Shown: piece after piece, positions 39,901-50,356 of the stretch | Layout of the letters: the number at the start of each line of letters is the position of its first letter | Position numbering within the stretch: the stretch's first letter is position 1 | Assembly (NCBI RefSeq): GCF_964340395.1 | Contig: NC_135553.1 | Coordinates: forward strand, 13,077,501 to 13,141,500 | DNA from: Glandiceps talaboti | Lineage: Eukaryota; Hemichordata; Enteropneusta; Spengelidae | Reading direction: 5' to 3' | Length of the DNA: 64,000 bases | Translations under genes and position numbers: made by a program | The notes under the pieces: generated by a model | The model's database searches: none | What the model was told of the DNA's origin: nothing | Seen by the model: only the letters and a program-made list of their open reading frames with translations

Positions 39901-41619
39901 AACAAAATTAAAATTATTTTTTAAAAAGTGAAAAAGTGAAAAAGTGAAGTGAAAAAGTGAAAAACCAACACAGTTGGAGTTAGGCCCTTTCAACACCCAC
40001 ATCCTCACATCTTCATATTCAACAGATGTTGTAATATATGTACGTGACGTTTCGCTCAAACTTTGCTGAGCTGCCTCAGTAGGCATATTCCTATTGGGCC
40101 TACTGAGGCAACTCTGGACAGCTTGGTTGATACTAAAGCAACTTACCGGTATCAATATATTTCAATATTTGTTGGTTTATTGGTTCTCTCCAATGTGAAC
40201 CCTTTGTCAATGCCATGACATACCCAGAGTGCGCTACCGTCTCGCCAACAACTCGTAGATCACAATCTTTATCCTTTGCCGCTTGGTGGCGCAACATAGC
40301 CGCTCCATAGATGAAGGCGTCTATTTCACTGAAAGCAATAAATGGAAACTTAAGTCAGGTTTATGAAAATAAAGATGACCTTAACTTTGATGGGTGTTAA
40401 AAAATTATGCGCATAAACTATTTTCGGTAATTATTGCCTGCTTGATAGTTGTAATTTACTGTAACAATACATGCTATTTTTCTCGAATGAATAAAGCATT
40501 AATGCTAGTAATTCAAGACATACGATATCTCATCATCTCTGTATGTTGAGGGCGTGCTATCACGTACATTTCGTGCGTTTCAACTGTTTAACTATTTCAC
40601 TATGGTTCTGCACGTAGCTGTTGAAGTGATCTTAAGGTAGAAGCTGGTGTGGGGGTCAATTTTCCCTCTCCACACTTTACTTCGCCTCACGCCCGGAAAG
40701 CGTAGCCCTGCTGTATTTGAACAGATAAGAAAACTGGGGCTTCAACTTCTAGTTTTCACCGAAATTGACAATAATTTTAATATTCCCATATAATAGAATG
40801 AACTCGGCACATTTGGCAGCCATATATTGGACTGTAATTTAAAACGAATTATAATCTTCATTTTAAAAAAAATGTCCAATGACCCCTTCATTTTAATTGA
40901 GAGCGAGTTTGAGTTTTGTTGACCAAAGTATCAGTTTCATTTATAAGGTACATCAGATGTTTATAACCGGGCAACAGGTCGGCTACAACTTAATACTACA
41001 TTCTCGCATACCGGAGTTGTTATTTCATCCGTGACAATGCGAAAGAAGGCGCATTTTGGAAGGTGCCGTAAAAGAGGCCGTGGTTTACAACGATGCAATA
41101 CTGTAATGTTCTTAGAAATGAAAACTACATGTGTGTCTTACTTACCCTGTTTTGAGTGCATCCACAGCTTCTGATGCATTCTCCTTATTGAGATTCATCA
41201 TGTGTGCATCCATCTTCTTGTTGGTTTTTTTAATATACTGTTCAATATTTGTAGATTTGACCGTGGCATATTTCAGCTGTGGATTTGCTGACTGTGGGTA
41301 TTGAATCTGCAACGTATAGGATAGATGACACATTATGTTACATGATAAAATTCGATATCTATAATCATTTTGATAAAATCTAAGACAGATACATTAAAAA
41401 TAGACAGGCAAGCAGGCAGATATACATACATACATACATACATACATACATACATACATACATACATACATACATACATACACACATACACACACACATA
41501 CATACACACATACATACATACATACATACATACATACATACATACATACATACATACAAACACATGCACGCACGCACACACACGCACGCACACACACATA
41601 CACACATACATACATACAT

Positions 41620-41670
<51 letters not shown>

Positions 41671-44600
41671 TATACATGTTATGTAGATAAACTAATTTAC
41701 CTTTTTATCATTGAATCCTGAAATTTTATCGTGAGATTTCTCTTGAATAAGATGTGCAACTAGATTTGCAGTATACATAGCGATAAATATTAAGCAGAAA
41801 CAACCCCACATGTTTGTCATAAATTTGGCAGTATAACTTTTAGGAGGTTTCAGTGGCACAGTATTGTTGAAAAGTAATGCCCAGACGATCCAGAAAGAGC
41901 TTCCCAGAGTAAATCTTGAAGCTGTAGGGATGAAATATATTGATGATATGAGACATGAGGTAGGAGCCACAGTTCAACTCCAGGCTAAATATTATGGAAA
42001 TTTGATTGGACGCCGCTACAGTTCATTAAATTTCAATATTTGCAAATGAATGTATACGTTTCCATTTAATTTGTGTGGATATACGATAGACGATAATATT
42101 CAGCTGTTTTAGTAAGATATTTCTCGAGTCAAACTGTAAAATGCAATAATGTCGGTAAGACTTTGTCGGATATACCAAATTTTTGTTTCAACGCATCATG
42201 TACAGTCAGTTTCAAGTTACAGTTCATAGGCTCCCAGCTATTTGTTCCAACCAGGAAGAAACCAATAACAAACTGCACCTGCTAAACTTTAACTTGAAGA
42301 TGGTTAAGAATGAATGAATACAGTTTCTTGTGAAATTGTGTCAGCTAATATGTGTCACCAGACATACATCAACTGCAGACGTCAAAACATTGGCGCCCGC
42401 ATTAGTCGCGTAGACCCGCGTCTGATTGCAGTGTGTTGAAATGGTTTATTTCAATAAATGTATAGGCTTTTTATTGGTTTCTGTACGGTTTTATCAAGCT
42501 TAGCTGGTGTATGGTATCTTGAAACGGGCTGTATAATTACTTACGTCTTGGTTCCCAGATGTTTCTGTCGTAACCTCCAGGACTCAGACATTCGAACATA
42601 AATATAACAATCGCCACCAAGTTAACGGTAAACAACGTTAGAAAAAGCCACACACCATAGTCAAACGGCGCTGAAATTTTGAATCAGAAGTGAAATTATT
42701 TCAAATTGCCTGCCTATAATTTCATTGTCCATGATCATCAATTATTTTATTTCCTTCCAACGGGTGAAAAGCTTTTTACTTCTTGGTTTAATAGAATACA
42801 GTTCTTGACATTGTTTATAACACATAGACATGTAGACTCGGGGATTTGACCTAGAAGGTTTATTGTCCCGAGGTCACCGCTAAGTGTGATGGAAGGCGAG
42901 TTATGCTCCAGGTCTATATTTGTTCTTCGTTCGTTCGTTCGTTCGTTCGTTCGTTCGTTCATCCATTCGCTCGTTCGTTCGTTTGTCTGTCTCTGTCTGT
43001 CTGTTTGTTTGCTTGTGTGTGTGTGCGTGTTTGTTTGTCTGTTTGTGTGTTTGTTTATTTGTTTGTTTGTTTGTTTGTTTGTTTGTGTGTGAGTTTGTTT
43101 GTTTTCACGACATATTAACTTAGGTAGAATGACCCTCGTGGACCCATTTCCATGAAAATAAACATTCTTATCACATGAAATCCTTATCCTTTAGTGTTAA
43201 TAAAAGAAACGGAGTTTACCACTTTGTTTTCAAGACATTTGACAGTAGTACACCCCAAAGTTAACATATTAATACAAAAATGCATGTTTGAATAAACTTG
43301 TTGCGTTTGAATTCATAGGAAATATTCGGGGTTGTCACACCCAATAATTCAAAATAGGTTTGAGATCATGACGTTGCGTTATTAGTATCAATCATAGAGT
43401 GCCAACCTGAAATTCTGTAGTGTTATGATTAATCTCAGACTATTTGCTAATAGTGGTCTAATTTTTTTAAGGATAGTATAACTGCTAATTTGCTGAGCAT
43501 GGGATATCAAGAGATGTGTACCCTATCGTTTGCGCTCTGTACAGGCAAGTCTTACCCTCTTGTGATTTCCAGAAGAGATTTAATCGTTGATAACTTGAGA
43601 AGACCCTTACCCAGAAATGCATCTGATGGAACTTGGCCTTCCGACTTTTTCACCATCACACTGATTCCCGTTTCCATGAACGCCACAGAGAGGTCAACGA
43701 CCTGAGCTCGATTTTGTGTAGCTTGCATAGATGCGATTGCAGCGTCCGCTCTTCCTTCCAATATATCCCCGATCAAACCATCCCAATTTTCATTATTCTC
43801 ATCGTGTGGCGCTCCGAATCTATTGTCTTCGACGACGTGCAATTCGAAATTGAATTGTAAATCATTTGACAGTTGCGTTAAGATGTCGATGCAGACACCT
43901 ACACAGCATTCATAATAATATTCCCTGAAATGTGAAAACAAAAAAACAAAAACTTTAGGCAATAATATTAATTTTGTTTTGTAAATAACTATTTTCCCCA
44001 TAACTATATTTCACGTAATGGAGAAAGCTCTCATAAGCGAAATCACTGAGAATCCAAACCAAAGTCGAAAACTAAAAACAACAAAACACAAATAACAAAA
44101 CAAAACTAAACACAAGAGATAAAACAAGTGATAGACTCCGAATCTTAGATTAAATTAGAATCATTCTAATAAATGCACGGAGGCAAATTTCATTTTGGCA
44201 CTTGTACAGGTACGCAAACGTGCACGTGACTGCGGAGAAAGTGTGTGTCAGGCCGGAGAGCTGTGTCATTGTGCTTTGTTACGCGTAGCCGAGATAACCT
44301 GTCTTTGACAAACATCGCCACCATGTGGTGGCAAACTGCTATTTACTAAAAAACGTTTTTAATAATGTCTGTTGTTTATTATGTTTAATTTACCACCAAT
44401 TCTCATCACTGTCTATATATAATTTTATGCATGTATAAATAAAACACGAGAGGAAATTTATGTCCTCTGCGTAACCGTGATTGGGCATCACCATGGTAAC
44501 TGTGCGTGGTCTTAAATATCGTCTCTTTTTCGCACGCAGACGTTGATGTCACGTCAAGGCCCACGTCAGATAAACAGTAATTTACTGATTGTTTTAAATT

Positions 44601-46092
44601 TATTGATAGTGCTATTTAATTCCAAATTAAAGGAAATACTACCTCTATTGCAGTGAAAACAGCGTTGATATTCTTCTTCTTTCAAATTATCTTTAGATGA
44701 TCTGTTAATATCTGTGAGAATTTTGTTTAAAAACATCACCAGTGGACTGGAAAGCAGAGACTAGACTTATATCGAATGGTTTATTAAACCTGGACCATTC
44801 TAAAACATTTTAGGCAACAGTCTGACAAGAAATCTTGAGAACCAGTAGAACCTTACACGATACTGATGGATTTCTCGAATTCAATTTAGCTCCCACGTTC
44901 TCATTTCAAGTTGAATAAATACATTATTTTCATTTTTGAATATATCACATTGCGCTTTTGATATTGGAAACCAAGCACAAACTCATATAATATCTTAAAA
45001 GTATGCATCTAAACCCAATAATCTCTTCGCGCGCAGTCATTTTAGGGGAATTATGGAGTATACGGCACTGATATACGTGAAGTTTAGCGAACATTATTCA
45101 GCTTTCGTTACTGTCATATTTATTCGAAAGATGAATGCACGAATATTTAAATAATTGTCCACAGTCAAAGACAGACGGAAATAAAAGTATACACGTCTCT
45201 CGCGAAAGATTCAATCTCACAGTCTCATCAGTATGCGTGCAAACCAGTATACTTTTGTACCCTCTGACGTATTGAAATATCATCTCTTTTGACGGTATGT
45301 CTTCAAATTTGACGGTTCCGTAATTAGGCCAGTATTTTTACGACGATGGCAACCTTATATATGACAGTACATATAGTGGTACACTCTACGGCTTAGATAA
45401 TAAATCAAGCTAATATGTGAAACTCTGACACAATACATTTAAATCCCTGCAGTCATTGTATATATCATGTTTCTGTGTTCAATATGTTGCTGTCCGTCTG
45501 ACATTGTGAGTGTGTTTATATTGAAAAGAGCATATTCCATATTTCATTTCTTGAGTTATATGATTGAAAGATACTTTTCGATCATTTGACTTGAAGATGG
45601 CGGGCACTGAAGATCAAAGCTCACTAAAATAATGTGGAGTAGACGCTTGATAGACTTTTGCATGATTGTATTCAACTCTTGAAGGTAAGAAAAAAATGAA
45701 GAAATGACCACCAAACGTACAGCAAGATATCAAAGGTGAATTATTCAGTGCGATGCCTGTACAACTTGAACTGAAATGTAGCTTTTAATGTTATAATGAC
45801 TTTGGCTTATACCTGTGGCTATCGCCATTTCAATTGATGACGTTAACGTTATCGAAGTCATTTGCATAGCTACCATGGAAGACAATGTAGAACAGTTCCA
45901 TTGGGATGTTTTAATGACCTCAGTGACACAATGATTCCGACATTTAGAGTTAAATTGTCATCAATCAATCGTAATAATGATTATTTGATGATTAATGATA
46001 TCTGACAAGCATAAATGACCAAGTAGAGACTCTATAAGAATGAAACTTTACAATTGTATTGTGAAGATCACAATTAGCTCAAAGGGTTTGAT

Positions 46093-46148
<56 letters not shown>

Positions 46149-46223
46149 GAGACAGAGAGATGGAGACAGAGACGGAGACAAATAGAGAGACAGAGACAGT
46201 CAGAAATATATAGACAACGAGAC

Positions 46224-46262
<39 letters not shown>

Positions 46263-46487
46263 CAGACAGACACAGACACGGAGAGACAAACAGAGACACA
46301 CAGAGATAGTGACAGAGAAAGACATACATACATACATACATACATACATACATGCATACATACATACATACATGCATACATACATACATACATGCATGCA
46401 TGTATACATACATACATACATACATACATACATACATACATACATACATACATACATACATACAGATAGACAGACAGACAGAGACAT

Positions 46488-46538
<51 letters not shown>

Positions 46539-48172
46539 GGCACAGATACTGCATACACAATATTGTACAATATACATGTATATAATAAAAGGTTTTGTCA
46601 AGTAACATTGTTACGTAGGAATGCTAGTATAAATGTGGCGGTATGATGCTTGGCATAGCATATATAGTGCGAAAACTTTAGCATATGGGAAACCATGGAC
46701 CAATATAATGAAAGAATAAACCGGGTCTTATTTTTTTTATCGATAAACAGGCAAAATAAAACTTCCACGTACAGCTGCAGTTGCAAAGTTAGTCACGCAT
46801 TCTACTAGCGCCACCGTCGTTGATATATTGTGATAGCATAACATCTCATTCTGTATCAATTTCTTCCCTAGAATAGAGTGAATGAATTATGCCGACTAGA
46901 ACACGCACATACAGGAATCGTGAATACAAGGATTAATACAATTCTTTAAAATTCAACGCAAAAATTTACTTTACATTGATTTTCATATACTATCAAGAAC
47001 AATTCCCCCAGTGTGATATTAGATTCTAGGAAGCTCATTTTAGCTAGGCATTTATGTACACGTGTGTACAGTTTATTATTATATCAAATAAGGATGCCAA
47101 GCGAATCGTTATGTTGTAAGGAAGACGGCAACGCGTCGGCTGCGCCGCGTGCGTTGAAATCAAGTAATAATTTCGAAGATGCCTGTATCTGGAGCTTGGA
47201 AAGGTCGAGCTAATTTTCTACAAAAATCTCCCCATGTCTTATTTTATCATGATGAAATGTAGAATACGCCGCGGGTTGGTTTTCAGTTTGTAATCATTTT
47301 CAATTTTTCGTTGCGCGATTATCGTTTCGCTACTTCAAAAGAATATTGCACAGAAATAACAAGCAATTTCGGTGGAAATGTATGAAATTAACAGTCTTAT
47401 CTCTTTCAAAAAAGCGGCGCTCACTGATTTATTAAAATGGAAGAAAGGTAACACTAGCATCGAGTTGATATTCGTACAAGAGGTCGTTTTTATCTCCGAT
47501 CTGATATGGTTATTTAAACCGCTGAATACGAAACATGGCATTGAAGTGATCAAATGGAACGTATTAGTGGTCGCACAGCTGTGCTCCCTCGCCTTCAGGG
47601 GATCGGAGAATCACGATCGTGCATACGCAATATTGCGCCTCGAGCATTTCCACTTTGCTTGTATTTCAACGTGACTGGGACATGCCGTTGATAACGCAAT
47701 AACTTGCGTCATCATGCTTTAGGTGCAAGTACGTTTTTACCCTTCATGGAGAAACGCAAAATGACGCCAAAAGCAAGAAAAAGTTTTTGGGGCGTATATC
47801 ATTTACACAACAGTCCACCCACACACAAAGAAATTTAATACCCAACTCACACATTACTAGCTTTAAGGGCCCTGTTGTCGTGAATATTTAATGGCGATTC
47901 GGCATAAGAGTGACGATGTAGCCGGTAAGATAAACATCAACTCTGATGTGTAGAGGACGAAAGACTTACCCTGTTGCGTTGTTTTTGAGTTTGCACTTTG
48001 ACCCAACGTGACACTCGCCCTCTGTTGTCGGGATACTCCTCACGAAGGACTCCTCAAAAATTGTCGTTACCCTTATTGTCCTATGAGGTGTAAGGTTTTC
48101 AGGTTTGGTCTTTGTGTTGCCCAACCACGTGACTCCATCAACGGCTACTTTGTCTTTGACATAAATACCCAC
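34753..48172 (-). CDS. GRIN2-like: NMDA-type glutamate receptor subunit, GluN2-like (3' part, nine exons, 588 codons in window)
   Basis: Ligand-gated cation channel subunit of the plasma membrane. Nine exons with GT-AG borders join in phase: lengths 203, 314, 126, 221, 161, 182, 233, 137 and 190 total 1767 bases, which is 588 codons plus TGA. Domain order, numbering from the first base of the 48172 exon: ATD-S1 linker and start of S1 (1-68), S1 (69-173), M1 (about 179-199), pore loop with FNN (232-234), M3 (about 250-271), S2 (272-430), M4 (about 434-454), cytoplasmic tail (458-588). GluN2 affinity rests on stretches such as METGISVMV, SDAFL, LSPGGYDRN, FNNTVPL, YTANL, LKTG and DAFIY. The amino-terminal domain and signal peptide are not found in the window, so this is a partial model. 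The tail (about 130 residues) is far shorter than in vertebrate GluN2 subunits. A GluN3-like or lineage-specific NMDA class cannot be excluded without a tree. Confidence 0.5.
35404..36080. repeat. cluster of degenerate GTCTGGCA / AGACGATAAAATGTAGCAATGT motifs (family C)
   Basis: Lies in the last intron of the receptor gene. ATTGTCTGGCATT (35404), ATCGTCTGGCG (35881), GTTAGACGATAAGATTTAGC (36011) and ACGATAAAATGTAGCAATGT (36060-36079) recur in both orientations. The last is matched in 19 of 20 bases at 57159-57178. Confidence 0.5.
36826..36957. repeat. (AG)n then (TG)n microsatellite in the last receptor intron
   Basis: AG tract 36826-36867 and TG tract to about 36953 with single-base interruptions. 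On the transcribed strand this is (CA)n(CT)n. Confidence 0.5.
37873..38009 (-). CDS. GRIN2-like: GluN2-like exon: cytoplasmic coiled coil
   Basis: Residues 481-526. The second half is a short coiled coil with 3-4 spaced hydrophobics at 504, 508, 511, 515, 518 and 522 within CRRLHDELEEALNRVHQLED. Two Cys (486+10 region and 501) sit in STCGNRNC. No enzyme or binding domain is recognised. The acceptor TTTTTTGTCAG is preceded within about 35 bases by a (CT)n tract (38041-38114 on the plus strand as GA/GACA). Phase 0 in, phase 2 out (TC), completed to a Ser codon by the next exon. Confidence 0.5.
38041..38114. repeat. (AG)n/(AGAC)n tract next to the coiled-coil exon acceptor
   Basis: On the minus strand it is a CT-rich tract ending about 32 bases before the acceptor AG at 38011-38010, so it forms the distal part of the pyrimidine tract of that intron. 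Confidence 0.5.
38556..38788 (-). CDS. GRIN2-like: GluN2-like exon: end of S2, M4 and membrane-proximal tail
   Basis: Residues 403-480. YLQSVADKWMTNVC matches the GluN2 MEELE-LWLTGIC segment. After a short linker, SGVFLLLLGGCMVSVVVFFV (about 433-453) is M4, followed by EHFFYKRLRERF, close to the GluN2 EHLFYWKLR junction. A strongly basic patch RFKKRVKKKE follows in the cytoplasm. Acceptor TTCGCAG, donor GTATGT, phase 0 at the end. Confidence 0.5.
39040..39297. repeat. degenerate pentanucleotide array (TGATG / TGTCG / TGTCA)
   Basis: About 50 units of period 5 with drift from TGTCA through TGATG and GACGT to TGTCG. Period 5 keeps long frames open on both strands, hence two overlapping spurious ORFs. 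It lies in the intron between the S2 and M4 exons. Confidence 0.5.
39928..39966. repeat. AAAAAGTG octamer repeats
   Basis: Four to five copies of GTGAAAAA with one truncated unit, in the same intron as the pentanucleotide array. Confidence 0.5.
40147..40328 (-). CDS. GRIN2-like: GluN2-like exon: S2, second part
   Basis: Residues 342-403. Reads EIDAFIYGAAML, then DCDLRVVGE, SGYVMALTKGSHWREPINQ. It matches the GluN2 segment KLDAFIYDAAVL ... GCKLVTIG ... GYGIAL-KGS-WKR. The codon at 40306-40304 is GGA (Gly 350) where almost every glutamate- or glycine-binding iGluR has the Asp that holds the ligand amino group. The Cys in DCDL is the S2 partner of the Cys in TNVC of the next exon. Acceptor TTTCAG, donor GTAAGT; 60 full codons flanked by one base at each end. 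Confidence 0.5.
41146..41306 (-). CDS. GRIN2-like: GluN2-like exon: S2, first part
   Basis: Residues 289-342. It aligns without a gap to 54 residues of GluN2 from after the SDKK motif to LKTG, beginning IQYPQSANP and ending SEAVDALKTG. The D2 agonist loop reads TVKSTNIEQYI. At the positions of the GluN2 Ser-Thr pair (G-S-T-E-R) there are Asn 308 and Ile 309; at the GluN1 Ser there is the same Asn. Acceptor TTGCAG, donor GTAAGT, leaving GG for the next exon. Confidence 0.5.
41420..41671. repeat. (CATA)n/(CA)n/(AGAC)n tract filling a 394-base receptor intron
   Basis: The intron between the pore/M3 exon (ends 41701) and the first S2 exon (starts 41306) is about two thirds tandem repeat. Confidence 0.5.
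41701..41921 (-). CDS. GRIN2-like: GluN2-like exon: pore loop and M3
   Basis: Residues 215-288. The re-entrant loop reads FWIVWALLFNNTVPL, with the two Asn (233 and 234) at the N and N+1 positions that set magnesium block and calcium permeability in GluN2. M3 follows and ends in MYTANLVAH (263-271) where the family gating motif is SYTANLAAF. Seven-residue core identity is high, but the first Ser is Met and the last Phe is His. It closes with QEKSHDKISGFNDKK, the D2 entry of S2. The downstream intron is only 394 bases and is mostly tandem repeat. Confidence 0.5.
42208..42528. mobile_element. foldback element, family B, in the receptor gene upstream of the M1 exon border
   Basis: Left arm 42208-42282 has GTTTCAAG and GAAGAAACCAATAACAAACT; right arm 42455-42528 is inverted with TTATTGGTTTCTGTACGG and CTTGAAAC. 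It lies in the intron between the M1 and pore exons, ending about 17 bases before the M1 exon donor (GT at 42544-42543), so it occupies the start of that intron on the minus strand. Confidence 0.5.
42545..42670 (-). CDS. GRIN2-like: GluN2-like exon: M1 membrane helix
   Basis: A 126-base exon too short to show as a long ORF, found by splice sites and phase. It opens with PFDYGVWLFL, equal in position to the EPFS-VW pre-M1 segment of GluN2, runs through a hydrophobic helix LTLFTVNLVAIVIFMFE (about residues 180-200), and ends LSPGGYDRNIWEPR, close to the GluN2 FSPVGYNR after M1. Acceptor TTTCAG, donor GTAAGT. It starts by completing GCG with the G left by the S1 exon and leaves one base (C) for the pore exon. 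Confidence 0.5.
42925..43105. repeat. (TTCG)n then (TTTG)n/(TCTG)n microsatellite in the S1-M1 intron
   Basis: TTCG block 42925-42983 with one interruption, then TCTG and TTTG blocks to 43105. Confidence 0.5.
43611..43924 (-). CDS. GRIN2-like: GluN2-like exon: S1 ligand-binding half
   Basis: Residues 68-173. ECCVGVCIDIL matches the CC-x-G-x-CIDIL signature of GluN1/GluN2, and NWDGLIGDIL matches the WNGMIGE strand. VVDLSVAFMETGISVMVKK is close to GluN2 D1 up to the pre-M1 linker. The agonist loop reads SMQATQNR (residues 133-140), where GluN2 has SLT-INEER: the Arg that holds the agonist carboxylate is kept (140), but the Thr two positions after the Ser is Gln (135). At residue 104 there is Phe, as in GluN1, where GluN2 has His. 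Enters with one base and leaves with one base, so it fits both neighbours. Confidence 0.5.
46098..46540. repeat. (AG)n, (AGAC)n, (CATA)n, (AGAC)n compound microsatellite
   Basis: Over 400 bases of mixed tandem repeat in the first receptor intron, with CATGCATA interruptions (46353, 46371, 46392). Source of several spurious ORFs, the longest 186 codons. Confidence 0.5.
47080..47680. other. CpG-rich patch with plus-strand ORFs inside the first receptor intron
   Basis: Denser in CG dinucleotides than anything nearby (for example ACGCGTCGGCTGCGCCGCGT at 47131). Plus-strand ORFs at 47088-47213 (39 codons from an internal ATG) and 47372-47674 (100 codons) have non-repetitive composition; the latter has LCSLAFRGSENHD, which recalls a short motif of hAT-derived proteins only loosely. 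No family can be assigned. It may be an inserted, decayed mobile element. Confidence 0.5.
47970..48172 (-). CDS. GRIN2-like: GluN2-like exon: ATD-S1 linker and first part of S1
   Basis: First exon recognised in the window, phase 0 at the start (acceptor TTAG) and phase 2 at the end (donor GTAAGT). It reads VGIYVKDKVAVDG, matching the 'VG-W/Y' strand that closes the ATD in NMDA subunits, then HRTIRVTTIFEESF, matching the first S1 strand (I-V-T-L-E-E-A-P-F in GluN2). Cysteines in GEC and SKC match the cysteine-rich loop 1 that pairs with the CC of the next exon. The following intron is about 4 kb and holds microsatellites and a CpG-rich patch. No upstream ATD exon could be joined to it with confidence. 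Confidence 0.5.
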
Positions 48173-48835
48173 CTAAGACATGAACAAGGTGAAGTTTACA
48201 AAGTGAGATATGTCGGAAAAAGACACAAAATATATACTACTTGATACATGCATGTTTTGAAGGGATATCTTGAATGTTAAAAACATTTCCTTAACTAGTT
48301 AAATCTACTGTTACTGGTTTTATACCCCGCACATTCAAGAACAAGTTAGTGTCTTTGTAGTGAAATACCTCTTAGGTCACTCGACTTTTCCTCGGCTGTA
48401 CGAAGACAAATATTTGGGTAATAATATATAATTAGTATTTTTTTTCAATCTGCAAACTAACAATATATTCACTGAAAATTGTTACATTATCAATAGTTAG
48501 ATATATAATTGTACATGTCAGTTATATATTGGTGTTAAGTAGTAGAGTAACGGGTTGTAAATTCGTGATCGCGTTGGGGCAGCTTGTTTTACGATGCGGA
48601 CCAAAATATCAGTTTGATTGAATCTGTTGTACATGATTTTGAGTACATCTACATATATAAATAGTTTACCCTGAGGTGATTCAATACTGTACAGGATGTA
48701 CAATGTTGAAAGTAAGTCAAGTATATCTACCAAAACGGTATAAAAATGTTCCAGAGTCAACTCGTGAAACTTAAAAACACTAGCAAACTAGCAAAATATT
48801 CGTTTAATAGCAAGTATATATAACAAGGCTGACAC

Positions 48836-49011
<176 letters not shown>

Positions 49012-50299
49012 GAGGGGAGCAGATAATACACACTAGCACATGTACATCTATAATTCTAAGTAAAGGAACGTAATCAACACATGAACATACTTTGCCCTTA
49101 AATATTTAGTCCATATTGAGAATTATTACATACATGTACTTATTGAAAGTATGCTTCAGACACTATTAGTAGTGAACAATTACCATGAATCTCGGAATAG
49201 CTACAGTCATGAAAGATCACCGATTGCAAGCATAGAAAAGATGCATCAACAATGAGTCTCCAATTTGCTGTTATAACCTGTACACCAAACGTGACTTAAT
49301 ACGCATGTATGTCTGGTCCAAAAACCTTGATTAGTTCTCAGGAACTGGTTCATTGGCCCTCATCAGAATCTTTCAAAGTCGATTGTAAATTTTATTCTCA
49401 CTACTCTTGTTTCAATTTTAGCTCCCCGTTAGATGTGCAGTTTCACGACATTCAAGATATTTCAATCATGTAAAATGTTTTACGTCGAAATTCTGCTAAT
49501 TCTTCACTGTGTATTTACTAGTTGTTCACAGAGGAAATTGCCTGAACAGTTTGCCTCATAATTTTGACCGTCATGAGCTTGCTTGCTAACATTATATCAA
49601 TATTTGCATCGCCATTTTATGTAGTTTCACCGGTTGTTGTCAAACGTAAATGTTGACGCAAAATTCTGTTCCTACCTGCACCTGACGATACTTTCACCTA
49701 TCGTGACGGATAATACAATACAGCATAACTTAAAATTTAAAAAAAAAATGATGAAGCTACAGAAAGTAATGAGAAAACTGTTAGCTACCAAATACCAATA
49801 TGAAACTTTAACTATGTTTTTTTTAATCCCCTTATTTCAATGTAGTATGAATTGTGTCTTATGGTAATTCTATTAATCATTTCATATTAATTATCAATCT
49901 CTGCTAAGCTGATCTGCCACTTAAAATCTCACCATAAACATATATATATTAAAAGTAAAAAAAAAAAAACTGTCCTAACCGTAGTACAAATTAATGATAA
50001 TTCAACCATTGATACGCAGATTTTATATTATTATTATTTAAGTTTGTTGCTGACATGATTTAGAGTACTGTTTTTATTTACATTTGTCGCTTATGCAATT
50101 TGATGTGAACGTAACCATGCCTTTTATTTTGACGAAAGTAATCGATAATTAATTGTCGATTCTCTGTTGCGTAACAACTTACACGAACTTCACTTCTAAA
50201 AAGAAAAACTCAGGGTTACTTTATATTTTTTTAATTTATATAATGATGTTGAGGCGTAAATGTCATATGAATAATATAGTGACATGTTATATGTACGTA

Positions 50300-50302
<3 letters not shown>

Positions 50303-50346
<44 letters not shown>

Positions 50347-50356
50347 GCGTGCGTGA
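50303..50356. repeat. (TG)n microsatellite
   Basis: TG tract with GCGTGCGTG at its end. Confidence 0.5.

Noticed and set aside
46048-46608. 186-codon minus ORF with MYVC/CLSV runs
   Set aside because: Almost entirely translated tandem repeat within a receptor intron; open in several frames at once.
48518-48760. Candidate receptor exon upstream of 48172 (EHFYTVLVDILDLL)
   Set aside because: No ATD motif, weak borders, and its end does not give phase 0 with a good donor.
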